Below are positions 8,229 to 17,189 of a stretch of DNA of 64,000 bases, piece after piece (the stretch's first letter is position 1; the number at the start of each line of letters is the position of its first letter). The translations under genes and the position numbers were made by a program. The notes beneath the pieces were generated by a model. That model was not told the origin of the DNA. It saw only the letters and a list, made by a program, of their open reading frames with translations, and ran no database searches. The DNA is from Leeia speluncae. GTDB lineage: Bacteria > Pseudomonadota > Gammaproteobacteria > Burkholderiales > Leeiaceae. The stretch is from NCBI RefSeq assembly GCF_020564625.1, contig NZ_JAJBZT010000008.1, positions 1-64,000 of the forward strand. The letters run 5' to 3'.

Positions 8229-9590
8229 CTAGCAAATTGCCGAGATACATTCTTCAAACGTTTGTGTTAGTCGATCCACATCATGTTCCGTGGTATCTGG
8301 GCACACTAAAATCATATTGTGAAACGGTGTGATGAGTAGCCCTCTATTTAGTAAGTAAAGATGAATAATATGTTCAAGCTCAGGAATTAATATTTTATCT
8401 GCCTCACTGCCATTTTTGGGCGGTGTATCGGTAAACTGGAATTCGGTTCTTGCGCCAATTTGTGTCACACACCAAGGTAGATTGTGGTTTTTAATCGCTT
8501 GATTTAGTCCTTTCTCTAATCGCGTTGCCAGCGTAAACATGTATTCATAAGCAGCGTCTGTCATGACAAATTCTAGATTTGCGCGCATGGCAGACATCGC
8601 TAGCATATTGGCCGTTAATGTCGTGCCTATGCCGCTATGTCCGGTCGGTGCATTCCGTTTTGCTGCTTCGGCCTGATTTGCTAAGGCTTGGCTAAATCCA
8701 TAGACAGCACAAGGAACGCCGCCGCCAACCGGTTTCCCCACAACCAACATATCAGGCTGTAAACCATAGGCTTTTGTATAGCCGCCAGGTCCGGTACTAA
8801 TCGTGTGGGTTTCATCAATTAATAATAAGGATCCATACTTTTTGATGATATTTTGCGCTTTCTGCCAATACCCGTCTTTAGGGAGCACCATACCAATATT
8901 GGTCATGGCTGGTTCGGCTAAAACGCAAGCAACATCACCTGCTGACAGCGCTTCTTCTAATGCTGCCAAATCATTAAATTCAACGACTTTAGTAAACTGG
9001 GTAAGATCGTATACTTGGCCAAGCAAGCTGTCTCGTTGTGTGGGAACACCATCAATCAAATCGACGAATACATCGTCTACTGTTCCATGGTAGCAACCAT
9101 TAAAAATCAAAATTTTAGATCTACCAGTGGCTGCTCTTGCCCAGCGGATGGCAAACCGGTTGGCATCCGTTGCCGTCATCGCAAATTGCCAAAAGGGGAG
9201 ACCAAAGCGCCTTGCTAATTCAGCCCCCACCCAGGCTGCATCTTCTGATGGCAACATGGTGGTAAAGCCTTTTTCGGCTTGTGCAATTAATGCTTTGGCG
9301 ACAGGTTCTGGTGCATGTCCAAACATTGCACCCGTGTCACCTAAACAAAAGTCGACATAATCATGTCCATCTACATCGGTAAAGCGCGCTCCTTTAGCGT
9401 GAGAGACAAATAAAGAGAAGGGTGTAGACCAGTCATTCATCCAATGAAGCGGCACACCAAACATTAAATGTTTGGCTGTTTCTTGCGATAACGCTTTCGA
9501 TTTTTGCATACGACTAGCAAAGCTCGCTTTTTCTGCCTCAAATAACTGACGAGCTTTATCCCAATTAATACCAACAGAAGTCATATTCAT
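8229..9590 (-). CDS. class III (PLP) aminotransferase, GSA-aminomutase-like
   Basis: A 453-aa PLP-dependent aminotransferase of fold type I, class III. Visible are the glycine-rich cofactor segment, the DETHT motif with the Asp that pairs with the pyridine nitrogen, and the Schiff-base Lys in VVGKPVGGGVPCAVYG. The overall pattern resembles glutamate-1-semialdehyde aminomutase and omega-amino acid or diamine transaminases. Only 11 bp separate it from the glutamine-synthetase-like gene, so the two form an operon and probably act on one amine. A role in polyamine or omega-amino acid use is inferred from the context; the substrate is unknown. Confidence 0.85.
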   Translation of the reverse strand: MNMTSVGINWDKARQLFEAEKASFASRMQKSKALSQETAKHLMFGVPLHWMNDWSTPFSLFVSHAKGARFTDVDGHDYVDFCLGDTGAMFGHAPEPVAKALIAQAEKGFTTMLPSEDAAWVGAELARRFGLPFWQFAMTATDANRFAIRWARAATGRSKILIFNGCYHGTVDDVFVDLIDGVPTQRDSLLGQVYDLTQFTKVVEFNDLAALEEALSAGDVACVLAEPAMTNIGMVLPKDGYWQKAQNIIKKYGSLLLIDETHTISTGPGGYTKAYGLQPDMLVVGKPVGGGVPCAVYGFSQALANQAEAAKRNAPTGHSGIGTTLTANMLAMSAMRANLEFVMTDAAYEYMFTLATRLEKGLNQAIKNHNLPWCVTQIGARTEFQFTDTPPKNGSEADKILIPELEHIIHLYLLNRGLLITPFHNMILVCPDTTEHDVDRLTQTFEECISAIC

Positions 9591-9601
9591 TTTCTACTGT
9601 C

Positions 9602-10939
9602 TCACACATGGAGTTGTAAATGTTCGCGTTCCCAGGCAGTGATGCCTTTTTGGAAGGTTTCATATTCTTTCTCTTTTACCGCACAAAAAGCTTCTACAAA
9701 TTGCCGACCGAGAACTTCCGAGAGTTCCTCGCAATCCAGCATCGCAGACACTGCATCATCCAAGCTTCTAGGAAGCTCATAATCCAGATCATATGCACTG
9801 TCTCGCATCGGTTCCGACGCTTCTAAGCCTTCTACCATGCCTAAATAACCACACGCTAAGGTTGCCGCCATGGCTAAGTAGGGGTTCACATCAACCCCGG
9901 GGACACGATTTTCTAATCGCCGAGCTTCTGGGTCAGAGTTGGGAACGCGAATACCACAAGTTCGGTTGTCATAACCCCAACGGACATTAATCGGCGCAGC
10001 GGTAAAGCGAGATAATCTTCTGTAAGAGTTCACATATGGCGCAAACATAGGCATGGCATGCGGCATGTATTTTTGTAGACCAGCAATATAATTAAAGAAG
10101 AGGGGGCTTGCGGAACCATCATTTAAAGAGAAGATGTTTTTCCCTGTTTGGTTATCCACAATACTTTGGTGAATATGCATGGCACTGCCGGGTTCATGCT
10201 CCATTGGTTTTGCCATGAAGGTGGCAAAAATATTGTGACGATAAGCAGTCTCTCTGACGCAACGTTTAAACAGAAATACTCGGTCTGCCAAATCTAGCGG
10301 ATCGCCATGAGAAAAGTTAATTTCCATTTGGCCTGCGCCAACTTCGTGAATTAATGTTTCAACGCCTAATTCCGCCTCATCACAAAAATTTGAAAGATCT
10401 TGGAAAAAAGGATCGAACTCGTTCACCGCATCAATAGAAAAAGACTGACGCCCAACTTCTGTCCTGCCTGCCCGACCAACAGGCGGTCTTAATGGCTCAT
10501 GCGGATTATTATTTTGTGCGATGAGATAAAACTCCATTTCCGGTGCAACGACTGGTTTCCAGCCTTTGTCGTTATAAAGCTTAATAATTTTGCGCAATAC
10601 TGCACGAGGGGAGAGGGCGACTCCTCTGCCGTCAAAATCAACACAATCATGAATCACCACGGCAACGGGTTCAATTGCCCACGGCGCTTTCCGAATGGTA
10701 GCTGCATCGGGTACGCAGACCATATCTGGGTCACTAGGGCCAACAAATCGATCTAAATCGGCAAATTCGCCATTGACCGTAATCATTAACACGGCCTTAG
10801 ACATCTTCATGTTGTCTTCTGCAACAAAAAGATTTTTTGGCACAATTTTGCCTCTAGCAATGCCTGTCATATCGGGAATAACACATTCTACTTCATGAAT
10901 TTGATGTTCTTGTAAAAACTGCTTGAGCGATGCTTCCAT
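9602..10939 (-). CDS. glutamine synthetase family protein (gamma-glutamylpolyamine synthetase-like)
   Basis: A 445-aa glutamine-synthetase fold enzyme, shorter than housekeeping GlnA and close in length and sequence style to PuuA-type gamma-glutamylputrescine synthetases, which join glutamate to an amine using ATP. Motifs include a beta-grasp N-terminus (VIPDMTGIARGK), the metal-binding PEMEFYL, the GQMEINFSHGDP segment, an HIHQS motif and an NxxxRRL/NRTCGIR region. An AGGTG ribosome-binding site precedes the ATG. The first pair of palindromic operators begins only 14 bp upstream of the start, a position suited to repression. Distinguishing PuuA from other GS-like ligases needs a phylogeny. 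Confidence 0.88.
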   Translation of the reverse strand: MEASLKQFLQEHQIHEVECVIPDMTGIARGKIVPKNLFVAEDNMKMSKAVLMITVNGEFADLDRFVGPSDPDMVCVPDAATIRKAPWAIEPVAVVIHDCVDFDGRGVALSPRAVLRKIIKLYNDKGWKPVVAPEMEFYLIAQNNNPHEPLRPPVGRAGRTEVGRQSFSIDAVNEFDPFFQDLSNFCDEAELGVETLIHEVGAGQMEINFSHGDPLDLADRVFLFKRCVRETAYRHNIFATFMAKPMEHEPGSAMHIHQSIVDNQTGKNIFSLNDGSASPLFFNYIAGLQKYMPHAMPMFAPYVNSYRRLSRFTAAPINVRWGYDNRTCGIRVPNSDPEARRLENRVPGVDVNPYLAMAATLACGYLGMVEGLEASEPMRDSAYDLDYELPRSLDDAVSAMLDCEELSEVLGRQFVEAFCAVKEKEYETFQKGITAWEREHLQLHV

Positions 10940-10952
10940 GATTCACCTAATA

Positions 10953-10979
10953 TTTGATCAAAAAATTGGTTTGATCAAG
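10953..10979. promoter_or_regulatory. operator pair A: TTTGATCAAA palindromes
   Basis: TTTGATCAAA at 10953-10962 and TTTGATCAAG at 10970-10979, with centres 17 bp apart, just upstream of the glutamine-synthetase-like gene. They are probable binding sites for the nearby GntR regulator. The regulator assignment is inferred. Confidence 0.7.
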
Positions 10980-11071
10980 AAAGCTATGTGCCTCCTGAAG
11001 CTGCTTTTTTCGCATTAACAAACTTTTTCATCTCAATATACTCGATACGCACTGTTTTTACTGTAACCAAC

Positions 11072-11100
11072 ATTTGATCAAATTGCAAATTTGATCAAAT
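11072..11100. promoter_or_regulatory. operator pair B: ATTTGATCAAAT palindromes
   Basis: Two perfect 12-bp palindromes at 11072-11083 and 11089-11100, again with centres 17 bp apart, exactly as in the pair at 10953-10979. The repeated spacing argues for cooperative binding of one regulator at two places. Confidence 0.7.
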
Positions 11101-11124
11101 GTGTAAATGAGGGCAATAGCAGTG

Positions 11125-11134
11125 TTTGATCGAA
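11125..11134. promoter_or_regulatory. single diverged operator TTTGATCGAA
   Basis: A fifth, one-mismatch copy of the palindrome, 35 bp from the nearest copy and 63 bp before the small gene at 11198. It could extend control to that gene. Confidence 0.5.
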
Positions 11135-11197
11135 ATCAGAGTGGCGCACTACAAAGCATGATATGCTGCATTGCAATATGACTAAGGGGTAAATAGG

Positions 11198-11377
11198 ATG
11201 GCTGCTAATCGCAAAAGAACAATTTGTGATCCAAACGGTTATTGTCCTGGCGTACGTTTGATGGCAAAGCTCTATAGGGCTTGGGATGTCAGGAATAGCG
11301 CCGGAAAAGTGGGTGAAAACAATGCAACAAATAAGGCTAAATCCACAGAATCTGCAGCCACTTCAAGCAAGGGTTAA
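11198..11377 (+). CDS. small hypothetical protein, 59 aa
   Basis: A short open frame with an ATG 4 bases after an AGG and a few bases further after AAGGGG. The protein begins MAANRKRTICDPNGYCPGVR, has a central LYRAWDVR segment and ends in a low-complexity Ser/Thr/Ala/Lys tail. The two cysteines (C10 and C16) frame a DPNGY loop. It has no signal peptide or membrane segment. I do not recognise a family. It lies in the gap between the operator array and mltD and may be transcribed divergently from the glutamine-synthetase-like operon. Support comes from the ribosome-binding site and the structured N-terminus only. Confidence 0.5.
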   Translation: MAANRKRTICDPNGYCPGVRLMAKLYRAWDVRNSAGKVGENNATNKAKSTESAATSSKG

Positions 11378-11511
11378 GGCTTGAATATAAAGGATTTCTT
11401 CCATTCGCATGAAATATGCCATTGTAAAGAATGACAAGATGTCTTGACTCAAATTCTTACGCCACTTAACATGCGGCGATCCGTAATTATTTTCAAAGGG
11501 CAGGCCGCCGC

Positions 11512-13833
11512 ATGACATTTCGCTCCCTGCTAGTACCAGCATCATTATTGCTTGTTACTGTTAATGTCCACGCCACAGATGTGGTTCCTGAACAAGACAT
11601 CCAGCCTCCTGCGCCTATTGAGCATCGTCTCATTCCTCATAACTACCGTGTAGTGGGGGAAACTGACAGCGTACTAAATAACGCACTCCAAGATGATTTA
11701 TGGGAACGTATTCGTGCTGGCTTTCAAATGCCATCTTTAGATGCGCCGATTGTGAAAGATCACGAAGCATGGGTCATAAATCGTCCAGATTATTTAAAAC
11801 GAGTGACAGGCCGTGCTCGTCGCTATCTTTATTACATTGTTGATGCGCTAGAAAAGCGTGGCATGCCGACTGAATTGGCTCTGTTGCCTATTGTTGAAAG
11901 TGCCTACAACCCCACCGCTTATTCACCAGCACATGCATCTGGTTTGTGGCAATTCATCCCCTCTACCGGCAAGACTTATGGATTAGAGCAAACTTGGTGG
12001 TATGACGGCCGTCGCGATGTTGTCGCGGCAACGGATGCTGCGATTAACTACTTTGACTACCTCTATAGCCTTTTTGGTGACTGGAACTTGGTACTTGCAT
12101 CCTATAACTGGGGTGAAGGTGCTGTTGGACGTGCGGTGCAGAAAAACCGTGATAAAGGTTTGCCGACTGATTTCATGAGTCTCAATATGCCTGCTGAGAC
12201 GAGAAATTACGTGCCTAAACTCATGGCATTAAAGAATATTATCTCAGACCCATCTGCGTATGGCGTTAAGCTAGATCCTATTCCAAACCGCCCGTACTTT
12301 GTCACTGTCGCGCCAAATCGCCATATTGATACCAAACTTGCCGCTCAACTAGCGGATATGACTGTTCAAGATTTTACAGATTTAAACCCAGCGTACACAA
12401 AGCCTGTCATTGCGAGTAAAGATACTAGACGTATTTTAGTGCCCGTAGATAAAGCCGATAGTTTTTTAACTCGATTAGCAAACTATGATAAGCCGACTTT
12501 ATCTTGGCAGGCCTATGGTACGCGCAAAGGCGAAAAGCTAACTGATATTGCAGATTCGCATGGCATCAGTTTAGATGAGCTGCGCAAATATAATAAACTT
12601 TCAACAAAAACCAAGGTAGCAACGGGCCAAATTTTGCTCGTACCCATGTCAGATGATGATAACAACCCACTGGCATTAGCAAGCGCGGCGCCAACATTGG
12701 CAAAGCCAGTCCCGTTAAAAACACAACGAAAAGGATTTAAGCCTTCTCTAGTGCCTGATCCTGCTGTTACTACTCCTGCCGTTATTGCGTTACAAGAAAA
12801 AGGGCAAATTGCTCCCGCTGTTACAGTGAAGGAAGAGCCTAAAACAAAACCTACAAGGGTATCTGTACAGGTGCTAGCGGCAACAAAGCCTGCAGAGCCT
12901 TCTACAAATGTGGTTTCTGTTACAAATACGGATAAGAATGCGGTAAGTAACACCAACAATAGCGCCGTTACTTTGGCTTCAACCAGTACCAATAAAGTGG
13001 AAAAGGGTAGTGTAAGCAAGAATTCAAATTCACCGGTTGTATTAAGCGACAGTGGAATGATCAGACCCGTTGCGAAAAGTGAATCGAAATCTGGTGGCAT
13101 TATCATGGCGGTTGCCGCACCAAATAATGCAGGTATAAATAACCCGTCTAAAACCAGTATTTCTGATGGCAAGCCAACTGCTGATAATATCAATATGAAC
13201 AATATGGGGGGCGTGCAAACAGTCGCTTACTCTTCAAGCTCATTAAGTGATAATCAAGCCAACACCGTTCCAAAAGCTGCGGATGTGAAATCAGCAGATG
13301 CCTTAGTGGTAGGTAGTCCAGATAATACTTCTGCAAACCAAATTGCAATGTTGCAACTAGACCAGAAAGAATTGCCACCTCAAAAATCAAAGGCTGGCGA
13401 GAAAAATTTAACGGTTGCTACAAGTTATACTGTTGTCCAAGGCGATACGTTATATAGCATTGCGAAACGCAATAATCTGACGACCGATGAGTTGGTTAAA
13501 TTAAATAAGTTGGATGGTCATGGCATTCAACTCGGTCAAGTATTAAAGCTTTCAACTGGTAATCTTGCACAGGCTAAATCAGATAGTAATAAAAAAGAAG
13601 AAGACAGTAAGCCGTTAAGCGCTAAAGATAAAGCGAAGTTAGCAAACGAGTCTCATAAGCAAGCTGAGCGTGAAAAAGAGAAGTCGACTGTATATACCGT
13701 GAAACAAGGAGATACCCTGTATAGCATTGCTAGAAAGTACAAGGTAACGCCTGTTGAATTGAAAAAGTGGAACGATATCCCCAAAACTTTGCAGCCTGGG
13801 GATAAAGTGAAAGTGCTAATTACAAAGAGTTAA
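11512..13833 (+). CDS. mltD: membrane-bound lytic murein transglycosylase D, LysM-rich
   Basis: Periplasmic/outer-membrane peptidoglycan-cleaving transglycosylase (773 aa). A signal peptide precedes an SLT domain (about residues 100-260) with catalytic Glu129 in LLPIVESAYNP, then SGLWQFIPSTGKTYGL and the NWGEGAVGRA segment. A LysM-like repeat follows near 335-380. A long Ser/Thr/Asn/Lys/Ala-rich, low-complexity linker (about 385-630) leads to two clear LysM repeats (about 636-680 and 726-770), both with QGDTLYSIA cores. LysM binds glycan. Family members are often about 450-550 aa, so the linker makes this one unusually long. It converges on the TetR gene, and the two stop codons overlap. Confidence 0.92.
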   Translation: MTFRSLLVPASLLLVTVNVHATDVVPEQDIQPPAPIEHRLIPHNYRVVGETDSVLNNALQDDLWERIRAGFQMPSLDAPIVKDHEAWVINRPDYLKRVTGRARRYLYYIVDALEKRGMPTELALLPIVESAYNPTAYSPAHASGLWQFIPSTGKTYGLEQTWWYDGRRDVVAATDAAINYFDYLYSLFGDWNLVLASYNWGEGAVGRAVQKNRDKGLPTDFMSLNMPAETRNYVPKLMALKNIISDPSAYGVKLDPIPNRPYFVTVAPNRHIDTKLAAQLADMTVQDFTDLNPAYTKPVIASKDTRRILVPVDKADSFLTRLANYDKPTLSWQAYGTRKGEKLTDIADSHGISLDELRKYNKLSTKTKVATGQILLVPMSDDDNNPLALASAAPTLAKPVPLKTQRKGFKPSLVPDPAVTTPAVIALQEKGQIAPAVTVKEEPKTKPTRVSVQVLAATKPAEPSTNVVSVTNTDKNAVSNTNNSAVTLASTSTNKVEKGSVSKNSNSPVVLSDSGMIRPVAKSESKSGGIIMAVAAPNNAGINNPSKTSISDGKPTADNINMNNMGGVQTVAYSSSSLSDNQANTVPKAADVKSADALVVGSPDNTSANQIAMLQLDQKELPPQKSKAGEKNLTVATSYTVVQGDTLYSIAKRNNLTTDELVKLNKLDGHGIQLGQVLKLSTGNLAQAKSDSNKKEEDSKPLSAKDKAKLANESHKQAEREKEKSTVYTVKQGDTLYSIARKYKVTPVELKKWNDIPKTLQPGDKVKVLITKS

Positions 13834-14507
13834 TCACTTTGTAATGGAGTATTGGTGGTGTTGCTGCTGTAGCCTTTGCACAATGCCATCACGCTTTTTT
13901 CCGCTTCTTTTTGGAAGTTGACGCGTAGATTTCCAAGTTCTAGCAAGTCAAGTAAATCCCTAACTGCTTTCGTCGGGTTAGCTCTTTCCCATAAGCCTAC
14001 TGTTAGCGCGTTTAATGCTAAGAGTAGGTGACTGCCTTCACCTGGTGTAATGCCAGTAATTTTCTTGTCCAACCAGCCACCACAGGTAATCAGCTTAGCA
14101 GCTAATAGTTGTTTGAACTCTAAGGTCTGGTTGAGTTCCGAAGCCTCTTCAAGCATCTTATTTAGAATACTTGCCATTGGAAGGTAGTGAGGGTTGCTAT
14201 CATGGTAGTTCAAAATCCATCTCGCCAGTTTTTCTGGCGTTAGATCGCCACATTCAGCAAGGAAGACTTCAAGACTATCCCAGTAGGCAGTGGAATGGAT
14301 TGTCACTAGGTGAAAATAAATTTCTTCGCGCGAAGCGAAATATAGATAAACAGTACCTTTAGCTAACCCCGCTTTTTCAGCAATATCATCTACTTTTGGT
14401 AGTTGATATCCACCCAAAAAAAGCTCTAAAGCAGCTTGAAGAATAGTCTGTCTTTTGACGATCTTAGAGGATTCGTCTCTTGCCCGTTTTTGCACTTTCG
14501 AATTCAT
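13830..14507 (-). CDS. TetR family transcriptional regulator
   Basis: A 225-aa repressor-type protein. The N-terminal helix-turn-helix (about residues 18-65) carries the typical DDIAEKAGLAKGTVYLYFASREEIYFHLV pattern (positions about 38-66). The rest is a helical ligand-binding domain with no recognisable specificity. It is divergent from the MerR-type gene at 14698, with an AT-rich 190-bp spacer. The gene it controls is not evident; autoregulation or control of the divergent regulator is possible. Confidence 0.9.
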   Translation of the reverse strand: MNSKVQKRARDESSKIVKRQTILQAALELFLGGYQLPKVDDIAEKAGLAKGTVYLYFASREEIYFHLVTIHSTAYWDSLEVFLAECGDLTPEKLARWILNYHDSNPHYLPMASILNKMLEEASELNQTLEFKQLLAAKLITCGGWLDKKITGITPGEGSHLLLALNALTVGLWERANPTKAVRDLLDLLELGNLRVNFQKEAEKSVMALCKGYSSNTTNTPLQSD

Positions 14508-14647
14508 GGTCGTTCCGGAAACTGAAATTCTTTTTTTGTATTTAAAATTTTATGTCCAATTTTAATTTGTAGCAGATATTTTAAGAAAGTCTAGAAAAAG
14601 TTTTTAAATTATTTCATTTTTATGTGATTGCGATAAAATGCAAATTG

Positions 14648-14663
14648 ACGCTTACGTAATCGT
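14648..14663. promoter_or_regulatory. LiuR-type palindrome (ACGnTTACGTAAnCGT)
   Basis: A 16-bp near-perfect palindrome with a perfect TTACGTAA core at 14652-14659, 35 bp before the MerR-family gene. It resembles the sites known for LiuR regulators of branched-chain amino acid catabolism. Autoregulation is inferred. Confidence 0.65.
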
Positions 14664-14697
14664 GATGCGAATTCCTTATTGGTAACTGAGGTGAGTC

Positions 14698-15129
14698 ATG
14701 GTCGATTTACATCATAATACGAAAAAACTCTTTACGATCTCTGATTTATCAAGAGAGTTTGATGTAACTACAAGATCGATACGTTTTTATGAAGATGAAG
14801 GGCTGCTCTCTCCTGAAAGAGTGGGGCGGAATCGATATTATTCTCCTAAAGAACGTGTCAGATTGATGCTATTGTTAAGAGGTAAGCGACTAGGTTTTTC
14901 TCTCTCAGATATCAAAGAGTTGTTTGATATCTATGATGCACCTGGCGAAGAACCGAACGCATTAGCCCATTCGATTCGCTTACTGCAGTCGAGAAGGACA
15001 TTACTAGAACAACAGCGCAAAGATATTGATGCCGTTTTAAAGGAAATCAATAGCTTTGAACGCCAGTGTAAAAAGACATTAACGGCAATGGGAGGGCTGG
15101 AATTGTTAAATTCTAACAATTCCGCATAA
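14698..15129 (+). CDS. MerR family regulator, LiuR-like
   Basis: A 143-aa MerR-type regulator. The N-terminal winged helix (FTISDLSREFDVTTRSIRFY, then EDEGLLSPERVGRNRYYSP) and the RGKRLGFSLSDIKELFDIYD stretch match the LiuR subgroup, which controls leucine/isovalerate degradation in proteobacteria. The C-terminal dimerisation helix contains one Cys, without the metal-binding cysteine set of metal-sensing MerRs. The ATG follows a GAGGTGAG ribosome-binding site. The expected isovaleryl-CoA dehydrogenase genes are not adjacent; htpG follows under its own heat-shock promoter. Subgroup assignment is good, the regulated genes are not in view. Confidence 0.87.
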   Translation: MVDLHHNTKKLFTISDLSREFDVTTRSIRFYEDEGLLSPERVGRNRYYSPKERVRLMLLLRGKRLGFSLSDIKELFDIYDAPGEEPNALAHSIRLLQSRRTLLEQQRKDIDAVLKEINSFERQCKKTLTAMGGLELLNSNNSA

Positions 15130-15136
15130 AAGAGGG

Positions 15137-15164
15137 CTTGAAACATGGCGGCCCGCCCCTATCT
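15137..15164 (+). promoter_or_regulatory. sigma-32 heat-shock promoter of htpG
   Basis: CTTGAAA at 15137-15143 and CCCCTATCT at 15156-15164 with a 12-bp spacer. Both hexamer regions are close to the RpoH consensus (CTTGAAA and CCCCATnT). It lies 44 bp before the htpG ATG. Confidence 0.82.
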
Positions 15165-15207
15165 CCTGTGGGTCAGTTGTTAATCCGTTAAATGGAAGAG
15201 TAGACAA

Positions 15208-17118
15208 ATGAGCAGCAATAAAGAAACCCTAGGATTTCAGACAGAAGTTAAACAGCTTCTAAAACTCATGATTCATTCTCTTTATTCGAATAAAGAGATT
15301 TTCCTTCGTGAGTTAGTGTCAAATGCATCAGATGCAGTGGATAAATTACGCTTTGAGGCGATTGAGCGTAGCAGTCTCTTAGCGGATGATCCTGAACTGA
15401 AGATTTCTATCTCATTTGATGCGGAAAAGCGTACGCTAACCATAGCCGACAACGGTATTGGAATGAGTCGTTTAGAAGTCATTAATCACATTGGTACTAT
15501 TGCCAAGTCTGGTACAAAAGAATTTTTCGAGAAGCTATCTGGTGACTCGCAAAAAGATTCTAATTTAATTGGTCAGTTTGGTGTGGGGTTCTACTCTGCC
15601 TTTATTGTGGCAGAAAAAGTTACGCTCACAACTCGCCGTGCGGGACGTCCTGCTGCTGAAGCAGTTAGATGGGAATCGCTAGGTGATGGCGAGTACACAT
15701 TAGAAGATGTTGAAAAAACCGGACGTGGAACGGAGATCGTTCTTCATATGCGTGAAGGCGAAGACGAGTTCCTCAACGAATGGCGCTTGTCAGGCATCAT
15801 CAAAAAGTACTCCGATCATATTTCATTGCCGATTCAGTTGCATAAACCAAAGCGTGACGAAAAAGGCGAGCTAACCGGTGAGCAAGAGGTCGAAACAGTG
15901 AACTCCGCTTCTGCCATTTGGACACGTAACAAGTCCGAAGTGACAGAAGAGCAATACATTGAGTTCTATAAGCATGTCTCTCATGACTGGGAGCCACCGC
16001 TAGCCTGGTCTCATGCGCGCGTAGAAGGCCGCCAAGAGTACACTGAACTTCTATATGTACCTAAACGCGCGCCATTTGATTTGTATGATCGCGATCATAA
16101 GCATGGCATTAAGTTATACGTTCGCCGTGTTTTCATCATGGATGACGCAGAAAAATTACTGCCAAATTATCTTCGATTCATGAAGGGGGTAATTGATAGC
16201 AATGATTTGCCTCTCAACGTTAGCCGTGAAATTTTACAGCACAGCAAAGATATCGATGCAATCCGCGCGGGTTGCGTGAAAAAGGTACTTGGCCTACTAG
16301 AAGACTTAGCAAAAGATGAGTCTGATGAAGGCAAAGAAAAGTATGCAACCTTCTGGAAAGAATTTGGTACTGTCTTTAAAGAAGGTATCGGTGAAGATTT
16401 TAGCAATAAAGAAAAAATTGCCAAACTTTGCCGATTTGCTTCTACATCGCTAGATAACGAAGATCAAGCTGTATCTCTAGATGCTTATATCGAGCGTATG
16501 AAAGAAGGCCAAGACAAGATTTACTATGTGACGGCCGACTCTTTCACTGCAGCAAAAAACAGCCCTCATTTAGAGATTTTCCGTAAGAAAGGGGTAGAAG
16601 TCTTACTGCTTTCTGATCGAGTCGACGAATGGATGGTGTCTTCACTGACCGAGTATGCAGGTAAAAAGCTTCAGTCTGTAACCAAAGGTTCTTTAGACAT
16701 GGACGCGCTTGCTGACGAAGCAGAGAAAGCTGAGCAGAAAAAAGCGGAAGATGATCTAAAAGACGTGTTGGTGCGCGTGAAAGAAGTGTTAGGCGATAAA
16801 GTGAAAGATGTACGCGTTACGCATCGACTAACTGATTCTCCTGCTTGTGTGGTGGTAGATGACCAAGATATGAGTGGGCATTTAGAGCGCCTACTAAAAT
16901 CGGTTGGCCAGCAAGTGAGTGGTGCAAAGCCGATTTTAGAATTAAACCCAAGCCATGCTTTGGTTAAACGATTGGCTGCAGATGGTTCAGATGACGCATT
17001 TAAAGAGTTGAGTTTGGTGTTGTTTGAGCAATCTTTACTGGCTGAAGGTGGTCAATTGACTGATCCTGCAGGCTTTGTAAAACGCGTTAACCAACTGTTT
17101 CTTTCTGGTTTGAACTAA
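15208..17118 (+). CDS. htpG: molecular chaperone HtpG (Hsp90)
   Basis: Cytoplasmic ATP-dependent chaperone of the Hsp90 family, 636 aa, full length for bacterial HtpG. The GHKL ATPase domain shows [24 protein letters not shown] and [11 protein letters not shown], with the catalytic Glu in the first motif. The middle domain has [11 protein letters not shown] with its conserved Arg, and the C-terminal dimerisation domain is complete. A sigma-32 promoter precedes it and a strong terminator follows, so it is a single-gene heat-shock unit. Confidence 0.98.
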   Translation: MSSNKETLGFQTEVKQLLKLMIHSLYSNKEIFLRELVSNASDAVDKLRFEAIERSSLLADDPELKISISFDAEKRTLTIADNGIGMSRLEVINHIGTIAKSGTKEFFEKLSGDSQKDSNLIGQFGVGFYSAFIVAEKVTLTTRRAGRPAAEAVRWESLGDGEYTLEDVEKTGRGTEIVLHMREGEDEFLNEWRLSGIIKKYSDHISLPIQLHKPKRDEKGELTGEQEVETVNSASAIWTRNKSEVTEEQYIEFYKHVSHDWEPPLAWSHARVEGRQEYTELLYVPKRAPFDLYDRDHKHGIKLYVRRVFIMDDAEKLLPNYLRFMKGVIDSNDLPLNVSREILQHSKDIDAIRAGCVKKVLGLLEDLAKDESDEGKEKYATFWKEFGTVFKEGIGEDFSNKEKIAKLCRFASTSLDNEDQAVSLDAYIERMKEGQDKIYYVTADSFTAAKNSPHLEIFRKKGVEVLLLSDRVDEWMVSSLTEYAGKKLQSVTKGSLDMDALADEAEKAEQKKAEDDLKDVLVRVKEVLGDKVKDVRVTHRLTDSPACVVVDDQDMSGHLERLLKSVGQQVSGAKPILELNPSHALVKRLAADGSDDAFKELSLVLFEQSLLAEGGQLTDPAGFVKRVNQLFLSGLN

Positions 17119-17138
17119 TCTGGCATCGTGCATCAAAG

Positions 17139-17170
17139 AAAAACGCCAGTTCTTCGGAACTGGCGTTTTT
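17139..17170. terminator. Rho-independent terminator after htpG
   Basis: A 14-bp stem (17139-17152 with 17157-17170) capped by a TTCG tetraloop, with a T-run on the right and A's on the left. It can serve both htpG and the converging nudB. Confidence 0.9.
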
Positions 17171-17189
17171 TTTTGTGTTTTTCTATCAA

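Noticed and set aside
12513-13202. 229-codon open frame antisense to the mltD linker
   Set aside because: It mirrors the low-complexity Ser/Thr/Ala region of mltD, has no ribosome-binding site, and its product is low-complexity hydrophobic with no family features.
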